A stretch of DNA of 64,000 nt from Acidobacteriaceae bacterium (GCA_903642235.1 CAHJWL010000001.1:124001-188000); one strand, 5' to 3'; shown: positions 35,114 through 43,587, counted from the first letter of the stretch. Notes: generated by a model not told the origin, from the sequence alone. Numbers and translations are program-made.

Positions 35114-35150
35114 CGGGCGGGTACCTGTGGGTTGGAGGCGATTGGGTAGA

Positions 35151-35183
35151 GAAGCAGATCCCTACGGGATGACAACAAGAAGA
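35151..35183 (+). repeat. Dispersed 30-base repeat, copy 1
   Basis: gaagcagatccctacgggat followed by gacaacaagaaga. The centre ATCCC-tac-GGGAT is a small palindrome. It lies in the gap between hisG and the small membrane gene. Matching copies are at 39986, 49156 and 52459, all in the same orientation. Confidence 0.7.
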
Positions 35184-35217
35184 ACAGCGAACAGAAAAAA
35201 GAACAGCGAACAGAAAA
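35181..35217. repeat. Tandem 18-19-base repeat
   Basis: agaacagcgaacagaaaa occurs twice in direct tandem (35181-35198 and 35200-35217), next to dispersed repeat copy 1 in the hisG to membrane-protein gap. Confidence 0.7.
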
Positions 35218-35265
35218 GTGAGACAAGAGGCAAAACAGAAAGGCGATACAGATGGAGAACAGCTG

Positions 35266-36144
35266 CTAGAGGACCACCTTGCTGAGCGGGTACTCGACAA
35301 TGCCAGTCGCGCCAGCCTCTTTGAGTCTGGGGATGACGTCGCGGACGGTGCGCTCGTCGAGAATGGTATTGAGGGCGACCCACTCGGAGTCCGAGAGCTG
35401 GGAGATGGTGGGAAAGTTCAGCGCGGGAAGAACGCGAAGCACATCCGTCAGGTCAGTCTTCATGACATTCATCATGAGACCGACGCGGCCCTGGGCGGCG
35501 ATCGCGGCGTTGAGCATGAGTGAGACATTCTCGATCTTCCTACGCTTCCACTCATCGGCAAAGGCGGAGCGGTTAGCGATGAGCTGAGTCTCAGACTCCA
35601 TAAGGGTTTCAATGATGCGGAGGCGATTGGCACGGAGAGAGGAGCCGGTCTCAGTGACTTCGACGATAGCGTCAGCGAGGGTAGGCGGCTTGACCTCGGT
35701 GGCACCCCAGGAAAACTCGACTTTGACGGGAATATTTTTCTCGGCGAAGTAGCGCTTCGTGTACTCGACGAGTTCGGTGGCAATGATCCTGCCAGCGAGA
35801 TCTTCGGGCCGCTGAAAAGGGGAGTCTTCAGGAACGGCAAGGACCCACTTAACGGCATTGCGGGACTGCTTGGAGTAAGTGAGGGAGGTAATGCGCTCGA
35901 CATCAGACTGGTTCTCGAGGATCCAATCGTTGCCGGTGAGACCGGCGTCGAGGGCGCCGTGCTCGACGTAGCGGGCCATCTCCTGCGCACGGACGAGCAT
36001 GCATTCGATGTCGTCGTCGTCGATGGTGGGGAAGTAGGAGCGGCCGTTGGCGAAGATGCGCCAGCCGGCGCGTTCAAAGAGGGCGATGGTGGCGTCCTGG
36101 AGTGAGCCTTTGGGAATGCCGAGGCGGAGCTTCTGCTGGCTCAT
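35266..36144 (-). CDS. hisG: ATP phosphoribosyltransferase (long form)
   Basis: This 292-residue enzyme commits ATP and PRPP to histidine synthesis by forming N1-phosphoribosyl-ATP. It starts [20 protein letters not shown], shows [11 protein letters not shown] (about 68), and has the phosphate-binding [18 protein letters not shown] (about 163-180). The C-terminal 75 residues ([20 protein letters not shown]) form the ACT-like domain that binds histidine in the long form, so feedback inhibition is expected. ATG 36144 overlaps the hisI stop (ATGA) with GGAG seven bases upstream. Confidence 0.96.
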   Translation of the reverse strand: MSQQKLRLGIPKGSLQDATIALFERAGWRIFANGRSYFPTIDDDDIECMLVRAQEMARYVEHGALDAGLTGNDWILENQSDVERITSLTYSKQSRNAVKWVLAVPEDSPFQRPEDLAGRIIATELVEYTKRYFAEKNIPVKVEFSWGATEVKPPTLADAIVEVTETGSSLRANRLRIIETLMESETQLIANRSAFADEWKRRKIENVSLMLNAAIAAQGRVGLMMNVMKTDLTDVLRVLPALNFPTISQLSDSEWVALNTILDERTVRDVIPRLKEAGATGIVEYPLSKVVL

Positions 36145-36512
36145 CGGGCGACTCCATTGGCGGTTGGCAGTGCAATCGGCCTGGTGAAGCAGGAGACCGT
36201 GCCCTCGTGGCAGACGAGTCCGTCACCTTCGACCTCGACCTTGAAGAGGAGCGTGTCGGTATCGCAGTCCGTGGCGGCACTGAGGATACGGAGGCGGTTG
36301 CCGCTGGTCTCGCCCTTCATCCAGAGCTTGTTGCGGGTGCGGCTCCAGAAGGTGACGAAGCCGGTCTCGAGGGACCGCTGGTAGCTGAGCTCGTTTAAGA
36401 ATCCGAGCATGAGAAGCTCGCCAGAGCTGGCATCCTGCACGATACCGGGAACAAGACCGCCCATCTTATCGAAGTCGATGGTGGGCGCAAAGGTGGAAGC
36501 GGTGGTGGTCAT
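36141..36512 (-). CDS. hisI: Phosphoribosyl-AMP cyclohydrolase
   Basis: The 123-residue zinc enzyme opens the purine ring of phosphoribosyl-AMP, the third step of histidine synthesis. It is the stand-alone HisI form without a fused HisE domain. Conserved parts are [20 protein letters not shown] (about 50-69), the metal-binding [11 protein letters not shown] (about 82) and CHEGTVSCF (about 100). It is the first structural gene of the his operon, with AAGGAG just before its ATG, and lies downstream of the His-rich leader peptide and attenuator, so its transcription should depend on histidyl-tRNA charging. Confidence 0.95.
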   Translation of the reverse strand: MTTTASTFAPTIDFDKMGGLVPGIVQDASSGELLMLGFLNELSYQRSLETGFVTFWSRTRNKLWMKGETSGNRLRILSAATDCDTDTLLFKVEVEGDGLVCHEGTVSCFTRPIALPTANGVAR

Positions 36513-36562
36513 GAGCTCCTTTTCGAGGGTTGCTGGCGGAGGCGTCGAGTGGGTGGCAGAAG

Positions 36563-36601
36563 AAAGGCCCGCTCGCGGTGAACGCGTTGGCGGGCCTTTT
36601 T
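36563..36601 (-). terminator. his operon attenuator terminator hairpin
   Basis: On the transcribed minus strand, AAAGGCCCGC (36599-36590) pairs with GCGGGCCTTT (36572-36563) in a 10-bp stem, with an inner CGCG/CGCG pairing, followed by TTCT. It lies between the His-rich leader peptide and hisI. Its 5' arm contains CCGCCAAC (36593-36586), which is perfectly complementary to GTTGGCGG (36651-36644) inside the leader-peptide reading frame, giving a mutually exclusive antiterminator. The hairpin could also stop transcripts from the other side. Confidence 0.8.
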
Positions 36602-36623
36602 GAAGTCCTGAGGAGCGATGCTT

Positions 36624-36692
36624 TTACTTCGCCACGACAGACGCCGCCAACATGCGATGGGAATGTCCGTGATGGTGGAGGCAGGCGCTCAT
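36624..36692 (-). CDS. hisL: His operon leader peptide, His-rich
   Basis: A 22-codon ORF reads MSACLHHHGHSHRMLAASVV then AK and stop. Five of seven consecutive residues (6-12) are histidine. It lies 112 bases upstream of hisI and directly before the terminator hairpin. It has no Shine-Dalgarno sequence, but a good promoter ends eight bases upstream, so the transcript probably starts at or next to the AUG (leaderless). Known his leaders of enterobacteria work the same way: scarce charged tRNA-His stalls the ribosome on the His codons and lets an antiterminator form. A ribosome stalled on codons 6-8 would leave the antiterminator segment at codons 14-17 free; one that reaches the stop would cover or pass it. 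Confidence 0.82.
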   Translation of the reverse strand: MSACLHHHGHSHRMLAASVVAK

Positions 36693-36700
36693 CAGATTCA

Positions 36701-36729
36701 ACGGTAAAGGCAGGCAGGAGCGGTGTCAA
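36701..36729 (-). promoter_or_regulatory. his operon promoter
   Basis: On the minus strand a perfect -35 box TTGACA (36729-36724), a 17-base spacer and TACCGT (36706-36701) precede the leader peptide ATG by eight bases. The predicted start of transcription falls within about two bases of that ATG. Confidence 0.72.
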
Positions 36730-36864
36730 ACCAGGGTCGGTGAGATCCTTCATGAGTTCCTTCGCGAGCCGTGGCTCCTCTGCGACCGGAGCACCTGCCC
36801 GCGATAGCTGACAGACTGTCGTGCACCGCGGAGGGAATATCGATGGCGCGCGAGAGAGCAGGCG

Positions 36865-36893
36865 TTGACCTGCTTTGCGGTGTCGGCTACCCT
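36865..36893 (+). promoter_or_regulatory. Promoter of the ComEA-like gene
   Basis: TTGACC (36865-36870) and TACCCT (36888-36893) with 17 bases between them lie about 50 bases before the ComEA-like start codon. Confidence 0.5.
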
Positions 36894-36941
36894 TTATCCG
36901 TTTGCTGCTCATCCCAGGTCGTTCCGCTCGAAGGAGTTCCC

Positions 36942-37280
36942 ATGACTTTTGTTCGTCGCATCGCCGCTGCTGCTCTGTTTCTGACAGTACTTCCTCTTCT
37001 GCAGGCGCAGACCAGCGCCAAGAGCAGCAAAGCTGCTGCAACCGCGAGCACCCAGCCAGCAGCGGGCAACAGTGCAGCGGCTGGCGAGAAGCTTGATATC
37101 AACACGGCCACCGCGGATCAGCTGAAGTCCTTCAACGGGATTGGCGACGCGTATGCGAAACGGATCATGGATGGCCGGCCGTACACGATGAAGACGCAGC
37201 TGGTGACCAAGGGCGTGCTGCCGCAGGCGACATACAACAAGATCAAGGACAACATCGTCGCGTCAAAGGTGAAGAAGTAA
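36942..37280 (+). CDS. Secreted ComEA-like helix-hairpin-helix protein
   Basis: This 112-residue protein has a signal peptide (about 1-23, LFLTVLPLLQAQ), a low-complexity Ala/Ser/Thr linker (about 24-48) and one helix-hairpin-helix DNA-binding unit (about 50-108). The unit starts LDINTATADQLKSFNGIG, the classic ComEA signature. ComEA binds incoming DNA at the cell surface during natural transformation. Single-HhH exported proteins also exist without a proven competence role, and no other com gene is present here. ATG 36942 has AAGGAG six bases upstream; the frame open further upstream crosses the promoter. It is divergent from the his operon. Confidence 0.85.
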   Translation: MTFVRRIAAAALFLTVLPLLQAQTSAKSSKAAATASTQPAAGNSAAAGEKLDINTATADQLKSFNGIGDAYAKRIMDGRPYTMKTQLVTKGVLPQATYNKIKDNIVASKVKK

Positions 37281-37379
37281 GCTGGCCTTGACAGTTCGCG
37301 TCGCTTCGCTCCGTCCGAAAGGCGAGAAGCAGGTTGCCGCTACGCTCAGCTTGACGAGAGATGAGACGGCGAAGGCGGA

Positions 37380-38633
37380 TTATTGAAGGTCGGGCTTGAG
37401 CTCCATGACAGCGATGCGGCCGTCAGAGAAGAAGCTGCCGCCGGTGGCAGTCCTGGCAGTGCGGAGCGCGTCGGACGGGGTAACATACGCGGCGCTCGAA
37501 AAGGCGCCGGTGGCGTCAAAGCTGTCGACGAGGAATTTGCGCTCGAGGTCGATGTTTGGATCGATCTTGTGGGTGGTGCCGTTATTGCGTTGGTCACGTT
37601 CAAAGCCGATGTCGTGGGTGGCCGAGCCGACCCAGAGCGGCTGGCCGTTAACCAGTTCGGGGCTCTTCCAGACGCGGAGATGATGACGCTCGGCGGCAAC
37701 GGTGAGCGGATCGGCACGGGCGAAGGAGAGATCCTGCGGGCGGTTGAAGAGGTAGAGGGTGCTCATCGGCATCTCCACATAGGCCTGGTGGCTGAGGGTG
37801 GAGAGCAGGCCATGCAGCACGGCGGTCTGCGTATTCTTATCGACAGCGACCCAGCCGGCATTCTTGAAAGCAGCCTCAATCTGTGACTGCGTGCCGATCA
37901 GACCGAAGTTCACCATGTCGCCCGGTGCGCCGGCCTGGTCGCCGACGCGGCGTGGAATTGTGGCAAAGAGCTGCGGCGAAAGTTCAGTCGAGACCGGCGC
38001 GGGGACAGCGGTGGCAGGCCGCTGGGTGGAGACGGCGGCAGTGCTTGCCGGGCGAAGGGTCACATCGAAGTTGCCGGTGCCGCTAAGGTCGTCCGTGAGG
38101 TTGGCGCGCAGGTAGAGGTGGCCGCTGGTAGGCATGACGGCATCTGCCTTTGCGCCGATAAGAAAGGGGACGGAGGCGCCGAGATCGCTGACGCGGCCAA
38201 TGAGCGCGGCGGTATTGGCCTGGTTCAGGGGGAACTGCCGGAGAAGGTCCTTCCAGCCGCGATCAAGCCCATCGGGGGTGACGGCGCGGCCGTCAGCGAG
38301 GCTAAGACTGCCAGTGGCCGTGATCGTCAGGTGTTCTCCGCCGACCACCGCGAGACCGGAGTCCGTCCACTCCTTACCGCCGGGCACAGTTACGTCGTAG
38401 GACTTTTTCCGGGCGGCAGTGGGAACCGCGGCGGCACCGGTAGCGGGATCGCGCATACTCACGATTGCTTCAACGGCAGCGGGCGGTGCGGCAGCGGATG
38501 GCGCCACCGTCTGAGCCAGGATGGAACGACAGCCAGGGAGAGCAAAGGCAAGCACTGTAATCAGGCAGATGCGCTCCGTCAACCCCCCGAAGGTTAGGGA
38601 TTGCTTAGGAGGAAATCGGATAGAGTAGCTCAT
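37380..38633 (-). CDS. Exported LssY_C-domain protein
   Basis: The 417-residue protein has an N-terminal signal (about 18-41, ICLITVLAFALPGCRSILAQ), a Pro/Ala linker, a beta-rich region (about 75-195) and a C-terminal LssY_C-like domain (about 225-417). The domain shows GDMVNFGLIGTQSQIEAAFK, GWVAVDKNTQTAVLHGLLS and LWVGSATHDIGFERDQRN. LssY_C domains are found in membrane-associated phosphatase-like proteins but their own activity is unclear, so no function is assigned. The ATG at 38633 is preferred because AAGGG lies upstream; an ATG eight codons earlier would overlap the divergent gene's start. The start codons of the two divergent genes are only 18 bases apart. Confidence 0.75.
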   Translation of the reverse strand: MSYSIRFPPKQSLTFGGLTERICLITVLAFALPGCRSILAQTVAPSAAAPPAAVEAIVSMRDPATGAAAVPTAARKKSYDVTVPGGKEWTDSGLAVVGGEHLTITATGSLSLADGRAVTPDGLDRGWKDLLRQFPLNQANTAALIGRVSDLGASVPFLIGAKADAVMPTSGHLYLRANLTDDLSGTGNFDVTLRPASTAAVSTQRPATAVPAPVSTELSPQLFATIPRRVGDQAGAPGDMVNFGLIGTQSQIEAAFKNAGWVAVDKNTQTAVLHGLLSTLSHQAYVEMPMSTLYLFNRPQDLSFARADPLTVAAERHHLRVWKSPELVNGQPLWVGSATHDIGFERDQRNNGTTHKIDPNIDLERKFLVDSFDATGAFSSAAYVTPSDALRTARTATGGSFFSDGRIAVMELKPDLQ

Positions 38634-38651
38634 AGTGCCGTGCCCTTTTTG

Positions 38652-39425
38652 ATGCATACTTTCGAATCTGTCGCCACTCTCGGAACGAGACTTCGCCGAT
38701 TGCCGCGGCAGATAGCTGCGGGTGCGATGCTGGGGTCAATGTCGCTGCTGCTGGCGGGATGCCAGGCGGTGGTGAGCAGCCCGACTGCCTCGCAGGTGCG
38801 CATTATTACAGCCTCGCCAGACGCGCCGGGGCTGGACATCTATCTCAATAATAATATTCTGGCCTACAACGTGGGATTTGCTCGCGTGAGCTCATACATC
38901 GCGGTCAATGCAGGGACGGACACGGTTTCAGCCGATACGGCCGGTACCCGACAGACGCTGATCTCGGCCAAGAACACATTTCTGAACTCCAACCAGTACA
39001 CCGTGCTGATCGGGAATGTGTCGGAAAATCTGCAGGAACTGGTGATCCAGGATCAGGCGCAGGCGGCGCCTTCCGGGCAGATCTCGCTTCGTTTCATCGA
39101 TCAGGCGACGCAGATTGGCGCCCTCGATGTGTATCTGGTGCCAATGGGACAGAAGTTTACGGCAGTAACGCCCTTGATGACGAATCTGACGTTTGGAAAC
39201 GCGCCTTCGTATCTGAATGTGCCAACTGGGACCTACAGTGTGGTTCTGGTTCCGACGGGTACGATTCCAACGAGTATGACGGTGGCAACTTACACAGGGG
39301 CGCAGACTGCATATTCCGGCGGGTCTGCGACAACAGTCGTGCTGGTCGATCAACAGCTGCTGACGACGCCCGGTGTGCAGATCGTGACGGCGACGGACTA
39401 TCTTCCGCCGGCAGTGGCGAACTAG
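38652..39425 (+). CDS. DUF4397 lipoprotein
   Basis: This 257-residue protein has a basic N-terminus, a hydrophobic stretch and a lipobox LLAGC (Cys at about 37), so it should be a lipid-anchored envelope protein. The mature part contains two beta-sandwich repeats of the DUF4397 type: VRIITASPDAPGLDIYLNNN (about 50) and ISLRFIDQATQIGALDVYLV (about 155), each followed by YLNV or YIAVNAGT-like turns. The function of this domain is unknown. ATG 38652 has no clear ribosome site; an internal ATG at 38727 just before the hydrophobic stretch is possible. It faces the LssY_C gene head to head. Confidence 0.75.
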   Translation: MHTFESVATLGTRLRRLPRQIAAGAMLGSMSLLLAGCQAVVSSPTASQVRIITASPDAPGLDIYLNNNILAYNVGFARVSSYIAVNAGTDTVSADTAGTRQTLISAKNTFLNSNQYTVLIGNVSENLQELVIQDQAQAAPSGQISLRFIDQATQIGALDVYLVPMGQKFTAVTPLMTNLTFGNAPSYLNVPTGTYSVVLVPTGTIPTSMTVATYTGAQTAYSGGSATTVVLVDQQLLTTPGVQIVTATDYLPPAVAN

Positions 39426-39616
39426 ATCGCGACCGCAGCGACGCGATTGCGAGGCGCGCGAGGCGGATCGAGCAACGTGAATGTAGAGAAAAAGTTGCGA
39501 TTCATCCCGGAAATCTATCTTTTCCGTGCAGCGCAACTCGCGGGATGAGGATGGGTCTGCTGTGACGTGCGCATGCGGTGCAGGTCGTAAGACGCGTGCC
39601 AAACAGGAGAGACACC

Positions 39617-39961
39617 ATGATCATTACACGACGACTTGTTCTTGCAGCCAGCTTCATTCTTACCCCTCTTGCCATGTTTGCCCAGACCGCGCCGACGCCC
39701 GGACGCAACGATTCCAGCATCAATCAACGCAAGAATGCGCAGCAGCAGCGTATCGGAAATGGCGTGAGGAGCGGACAGCTGACGGCGGGTGAGACGAGCC
39801 GACTCGAGCACCAGGAAGCTGGGATCAACCGGGAAGAGCGTGGCATGCGCGCGCAGGACAACGGTCATCTGACGAAGCAGGATCGCAGCACACTGCATCA
39901 CCAGCAGAATCAAGAGTCACGTCGGATCTACCGTGACAAGCACAATGCGAAGGTGCGGTAA
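39617..39961 (+). CDS. Small secreted protein of unknown function
   Basis: The 114-residue protein has a clear signal peptide (about 1-23, VLAASFILTPLAMFAQ) and a highly charged, helical mature part rich in Arg, Gln, His and Glu (NQRKNAQQQRIGNGVRSGQL, TSRLEHQEAGINREERGM). ATG 39617 has AGGAGA about six bases upstream. Two similar segments (about 38-70 and 78-105, each with a QLT/HLT turn before R-L-H-Q or T-L-H-H-Q) suggest an internal duplication. Such proteins recur in Acidobacteria, but I know no function. It stands alone between the DUF4397 gene and ahcY. Confidence 0.75.
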   Translation: MIITRRLVLAASFILTPLAMFAQTAPTPGRNDSSINQRKNAQQQRIGNGVRSGQLTAGETSRLEHQEAGINREERGMRAQDNGHLTKQDRSTLHHQQNQESRRIYRDKHNAKVR

Positions 39962-39985
39962 GGCTTGACGCGAGCATTCCGTAGG

Positions 39986-40018
39986 AAAGCAGATCCCACG
40001 GGCTGACAACAAGGAAGA
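39986..40018 (+). repeat. Dispersed 30-base repeat, copy 2
   Basis: aaagcagatcccacgggctg followed by acaacaaggaaga. One base is missing in the palindrome centre and its right arm is altered. It lies between the small secreted gene and the ahcY terminator. Confidence 0.6.
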
Positions 40019-40019
40019 A

Positions 40020-40049
40020 AATGGCCGCGAGGTTGATCTCGCGGCCATT
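40020..40049 (-). terminator. ahcY terminator
   Basis: A 12-bp perfect stem (40020-40031 with 40038-40049) and a 6-base loop lie 20 bases after the ahcY stop; on the minus strand it is followed by TTTTCTTCC. Confidence 0.8.
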
Positions 40050-40068
40050 GCTGTTGGGCGGGTGACGC

Positions 40069-41526
40069 TTAGTAGCGGTAGTGATCTGCCTTGTAGGGCC
40101 CCTCGGGCTGCACGCCGAGGTAGCTGGCCTGCTTGGGGGAGAGTGTAGTGAGCTTCACGCCGATCTTCTCAAGATGGAGTCGCGCGACCTCTTCGTCGAG
40201 GCGCTTGGGAAGGACGTAAACACCAATCTTGTAGGTGTCGCGGTTGGCCCAGAGATCGAGCGCGGCAAGCGTCTGGTTCGAGAAGCTGGCCGACATGACA
40301 AAACTGGGATGACCGGTGGCGCAGCCGAGATTAACCAAACGGCCTTCGGCGAGAATGAAGATGCTCTTGCCGGTCGTCGAGAAAGTGTACTTATCGACCT
40401 GCGGCTTGATGTTCAGACGGGTTGCAGACTTGTCGGTGTTAAGCGCGTCCATCTGGATTTCATTATCGAAGTGGCCGATGTTGCAGATAATGGCTTGATC
40501 TTTCATCTGCTGCATATGCTCATGGGTAATGATGTCGAGGTTGCCGGTGGCGGTGACATAGATGTCGCCGCGGCCGAGGGTCTCCTCGATGGTGGTGACC
40601 TCGTAGCCCTCGATGGCGGCCTGGAGAGCGTTGATCGGATCGATCTCCGTGATGATCACGCGGGCGCCGAGGCCGCGCAGCGAGGCAGCAGAACCTTTGC
40701 CGACATCGCCGAAGCCGCAGACGACGGCGACCTTGCCGGCGATCATGACGTCAGTCGCGCGCTTGATGCCGTCGACGAGTGACTCGCGGCAGCCGTAGAG
40801 ATTGTCGAACTTGCTCTTGGTCACGGAGTCGTTCACGTTGATGGCGGGAACCAGGAGCTTGCCCTGCTCGAGCATCTTGTAGAGACGATGGACGCCGGTG
40901 GTGGTCTCTTCGGCGACGCCGCGCCACTCCTTGGCGACGTTGGTGAAGTGCTTGGGATCTCTGGCGTGGACGGCCTTGAGCAGATCCTTAATAACGCCCT
41001 CTTCCTGAGTCGAGGCGGGCTCACGGACCCAGGTGTCGCCGTTTTCCATCTCGACGCCTTTGTGGATGAGGAGAGTGACATCGCCGCCGTCATCGATCAC
41101 AAGCTGCGGGCCGAGGCCGCCGGGGTGCGAGAGCGCCTGCTCCGTGCACCACCAATACTCTTCGAGCGATTCGCCCTTCCAGGCAAAGACAGGGACGCCA
41201 GCGGCGGCGATGGCGGCGGCCGCGTGATCCTGCGTGGAAAAGATGTTGCAGGAGGCCCAGCGGACGTCGGCGCCGAGGGCGACCATGGTCTCGATCAGCA
41301 CGGCGGTCTGGATGGTCATGTGCAACGAGCCGGTAACGCGGACACCGGCGAGAGGCTTGCCGGCGGCATATTTATGGCGGATGGCCATGAGGCCCGGCAT
41401 CTCCTGCTCGGCAATGTCAATCTCTTTACGGCCGAACTCGGCCAGACCGATATCGGCAACCTTGTACTCGGTTGCGATGCCCTTTGCCGATACTGCTTGG
41501 TCCTGTCCGATCGTCGCTGTTGCCAT
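40069..41526 (-). CDS. ahcY: S-adenosylhomocysteine hydrolase
   Basis: The 485-residue cytoplasmic NAD enzyme splits S-adenosylhomocysteine to adenosine and homocysteine and so keeps methylation running. Conserved parts include [20 protein letters not shown] (about 69), [14 protein letters not shown] (about 93), [16 protein letters not shown] (about 235), the NAD-binding [20 protein letters not shown] (about 272) and the C-terminal [20 protein letters not shown]. The insertion around residues 140-185 matches the long bacterial form. It is transcribed alone from a start at 41526 with GAGG ten bases upstream. No SAH riboswitch was recognised in its short leader. The partner enzyme metK is at the right end of the window. 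Confidence 0.97.
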   Translation of the reverse strand: MATATIGQDQAVSAKGIATEYKVADIGLAEFGRKEIDIAEQEMPGLMAIRHKYAAGKPLAGVRVTGSLHMTIQTAVLIETMVALGADVRWASCNIFSTQDHAAAAIAAAGVPVFAWKGESLEEYWWCTEQALSHPGGLGPQLVIDDGGDVTLLIHKGVEMENGDTWVREPASTQEEGVIKDLLKAVHARDPKHFTNVAKEWRGVAEETTTGVHRLYKMLEQGKLLVPAINVNDSVTKSKFDNLYGCRESLVDGIKRATDVMIAGKVAVVCGFGDVGKGSAASLRGLGARVIITEIDPINALQAAIEGYEVTTIEETLGRGDIYVTATGNLDIITHEHMQQMKDQAIICNIGHFDNEIQMDALNTDKSATRLNIKPQVDKYTFSTTGKSIFILAEGRLVNLGCATGHPSFVMSASFSNQTLAALDLWANRDTYKIGVYVLPKRLDEEVARLHLEKIGVKLTTLSPKQASYLGVQPEGPYKADHYRY

Positions 41527-41654
41527 GAGTGATTTGCCTCAGTTTCTGTGGTGTTTAAGCAGTCTCAGAATACCATTGGGTCCTAAGTGGCAGGATTAAT
41601 GGGGTGTTCGCATCCACGTTATCGAAGTCGCATCTTCTCCTTGAAGGAGACTTT

Positions 41655-42227
41655 ATGGCACTCAAGTTGAATGCGCAGCAGACGGCGCTGGTACTTATCG
41701 ATCTGGAACAAGGCATCATAGCGCGAGACCTGGCGCCGCATACGGCGAGCGAGGTCGTGGCTCGCTGCGCGGCGCTGGCAGGGGCTTTCCGAGCAGCAGG
41801 CGGAATGGTTGTGTACGTGCACGTTCTGCTGCATGAGATTGCGTCGGAGCCGGCGGACTCGCCGATGATGCCTCCGGGCACGCCACCACCATCGCCCGCA
41901 TTGTCGGAGCTGGTTCCGGAGGCGGGGTTTGCAGCTGGTGACATCCTCATCACAAAGCGGCAGTGGGGTGCATTCCATGGCACGCCGCTTGATCAGCTGC
42001 TGCGCCGGCGAGGCATCACAACCGTTGTGATGAGCGGCATCGCCACCAACTTCGGTGTGGAGTCTAGGGCGCGATCCGCGGTCGAGCACGGCTACGCCGT
42101 TGTCTTCGCCGAAGATGCGATGAGCACGATGTCGGCGGAGCTGCATGCGTTTGCGGTCGAGAAGCTGTTTCCGATCATCGGCCGGGTACGGTCCGCGGCG
42201 GAGATCACAGAGGCGCTGACGGGTTGA
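41655..42227 (+). CDS. yecD: YecD-like isochorismatase-fold hydrolase lacking the catalytic Cys
   Basis: This 190-residue protein resembles Escherichia coli YecD along its length (ALVLIDLEQG, ITKRQWGAFHGTPLDQLLRR, SGIATNFGVESRAR). Asp16 and Lys101 of the isochorismatase/cysteine-hydrolase site are present, but the position of the nucleophilic Cys is Gly134 (TNFGVE instead of TN-x-CVE). YecD also has Gly there. Members without the Cys cannot act as amidases by the usual mechanism; isochorismatase-type vinyl-ether hydrolysis remains possible. The true substrate is unknown. ATG 41655 has AAGGAG six bases upstream. It is divergent from ahcY and convergent with an MFS gene across a shared hairpin. 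Confidence 0.85.
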   Translation: MALKLNAQQTALVLIDLEQGIIARDLAPHTASEVVARCAALAGAFRAAGGMVVYVHVLLHEIASEPADSPMMPPGTPPPSPALSELVPEAGFAAGDILITKRQWGAFHGTPLDQLLRRRGITTVVMSGIATNFGVESRARSAVEHGYAVVFAEDAMSTMSAELHAFAVEKLFPIIGRVRSAAEITEALTG

Positions 42228-42233
42228 GTGTGA

Positions 42234-42259
42234 GACGGAGGCGCGGTTAGGCCTCCGTC
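42234..42259. terminator. Bidirectional hairpin between yecD-like and MFS genes
   Basis: GACGGAGGC (42234-42242) pairs with GCCTCCGTC (42251-42259) around an 8-base loop. It lies seven bases after the yecD-like stop and overlaps the last codons of the convergent transporter gene. Confidence 0.6.
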
Positions 42260-43587
42260 GTCTTGCTCTGGTCGCGTCCCGGAAGGAAGAGACATAGGAC
42301 GGCGGCCAGCACAGCGACTCCCGCGACGGCGTACAGACCGGCAGAGAAGCTGTGGGTCGCGTCGCGGAGGCGGCCGGTAACCGTTGGGCCGACAAAGCTG
42401 CCGAGTGAGCCGATCATCGTGATGATGGCGACTCCACCGGCGGCGGCCTGACCGCCGAGCACGCGCGTGGGAAGCGCCCAGAATGGTCCCATTAGGCTGA
42501 AGAAGCCGACGGCTGCCAGGGTAAAGGCGACGAGACCGATCACGAGCGAGTGGGCCAGGGCCGCCCAGGCAAAGCCGACAGCGCTGACGAGCATGCAGAG
42601 GATCATATGGCCTCGGCGCTCGCGAAGGCGGTCGCTCGACCAGCCGATGATGACGGTGACGATGGCAGCGGCGATGTACGGAAGGGTGGAGTAGCGCGCG
42701 ATCTGGCTGGCGCCGGCGGCGTCTGTGATCTCTTTCGCGGCGGCTGCCGCGGGGTGCACGATGGCATTCAGGACGAGCGGCATCCAGAAGTTCACGGTGT
42801 AGATGCCGATCTGATCGAGCAGGAAGATACCGGCAAGAACCCAGACCATAGGAAGCTTGAAGGCGTCAAGGAGATGATGGCGCTCCGTGGCGCCACCGGC
42901 CTTGCGATCGCGCTCGAGCTCATCGTCCAGCCATTTCTTCTCGGCATCGGTGAGCCAGGGGGCATCGCGAGGGTGATCGCGGAGGTAGAACAGGACGGAG
43001 ATGCCGCCAAGGATGGTGGGTATGCCTTCAACGATGAAGAGCCACTGCCAGCCGTGCATGCCGGAACGGCCTTCGAGCTTGAGTAGAAAGCTGGAGATCG
43101 GGGCGCCGATGACGCCGGCCAGAGAGGTAGCCGTCATGAACTTGGCGACGGCGCGGGCTCGCTCTTCCGATGGGAACCAATAGGTCAGGTAGAGGATCAT
43201 GCCGGGAAAGAAGCCGGCTTCGCTGACACCGAGAAAGAAGCGCAGGAGATAAAAGGAGTGCTCGCCTTTCACCAGGCTCATGCAGGTCGCGATAATGCCC
43301 CAGGTGATCATGATGCGCGCGATCCATAGCCGGGGGCCGACCTTGCCGAGGAGCAGGTTGCTGGGCAGATCGAAGAGACCCTGACCGAGAAAGAAGATGC
43401 CGGCGCCGGTGCCGTAGACGGTGGCTGAGAGCATCAGGTCGCGGCGCATCTCCAGTGCAGCGAAACCGACGTTGACCCGATCCAGGTAGGCCAGGATGTA
43501 CAGGAAGAAAATGTACGGAATGATGTGCCAGCTGATCTTGGAGAAGAGAGCTCTGCGGTCGACGGATGCGGTTTGGGCCGTAGGCAT
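42247..43587 (-). CDS. MFS transporter, anion:cation symporter type
   Basis: The 446-residue inner-membrane protein has twelve predicted membrane segments split by a cytoplasmic loop (about 200-235, rich in Asp, Glu, Lys and Arg). The N-terminal half shows LYILAYLDRVNVGFAALEM and RFFLGVSEAGFFPGMILYLT, both typical of the ACS family that imports organic anions such as tartrate, sugar acids or aromatic acids. The loop SDRLRERRGH after helix 8 is the second MFS motif A. It stands alone. The substrate cannot be told; its neighbour yecD-like is convergent, so no operon clue exists. A hairpin at 43624-43660 lies in its 5' leader. Confidence 0.88.
   Translation of the reverse strand: MPTAQTASVDRRALFSKISWHIIPYIFFLYILAYLDRVNVGFAALEMRRDLMLSATVYGTGAGIFFLGQGLFDLPSNLLLGKVGPRLWIARIMITWGIIATCMSLVKGEHSFYLLRFFLGVSEAGFFPGMILYLTYWFPSEERARAVAKFMTATSLAGVIGAPISSFLLKLEGRSGMHGWQWLFIVEGIPTILGGISVLFYLRDHPRDAPWLTDAEKKWLDDELERDRKAGGATERHHLLDAFKLPMVWVLAGIFLLDQIGIYTVNFWMPLVLNAIVHPAAAAAKEITDAAGASQIARYSTLPYIAAAIVTVIIGWSSDRLRERRGHMILCMLVSAVGFAWAALAHSLVIGLVAFTLAAVGFFSLMGPFWALPTRVLGGQAAAGGVAIITMIGSLGSFVGPTVTGRLRDATHSFSAGLYAVAGVAVLAAVLCLFLPGRDQSKTTEA

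Noticed and set aside
41527-41654. SAH riboswitch upstream of ahcY
   Set aside because: The leader is short, is shared with the divergent yecD-like gene, and lacks the conserved SAH core.
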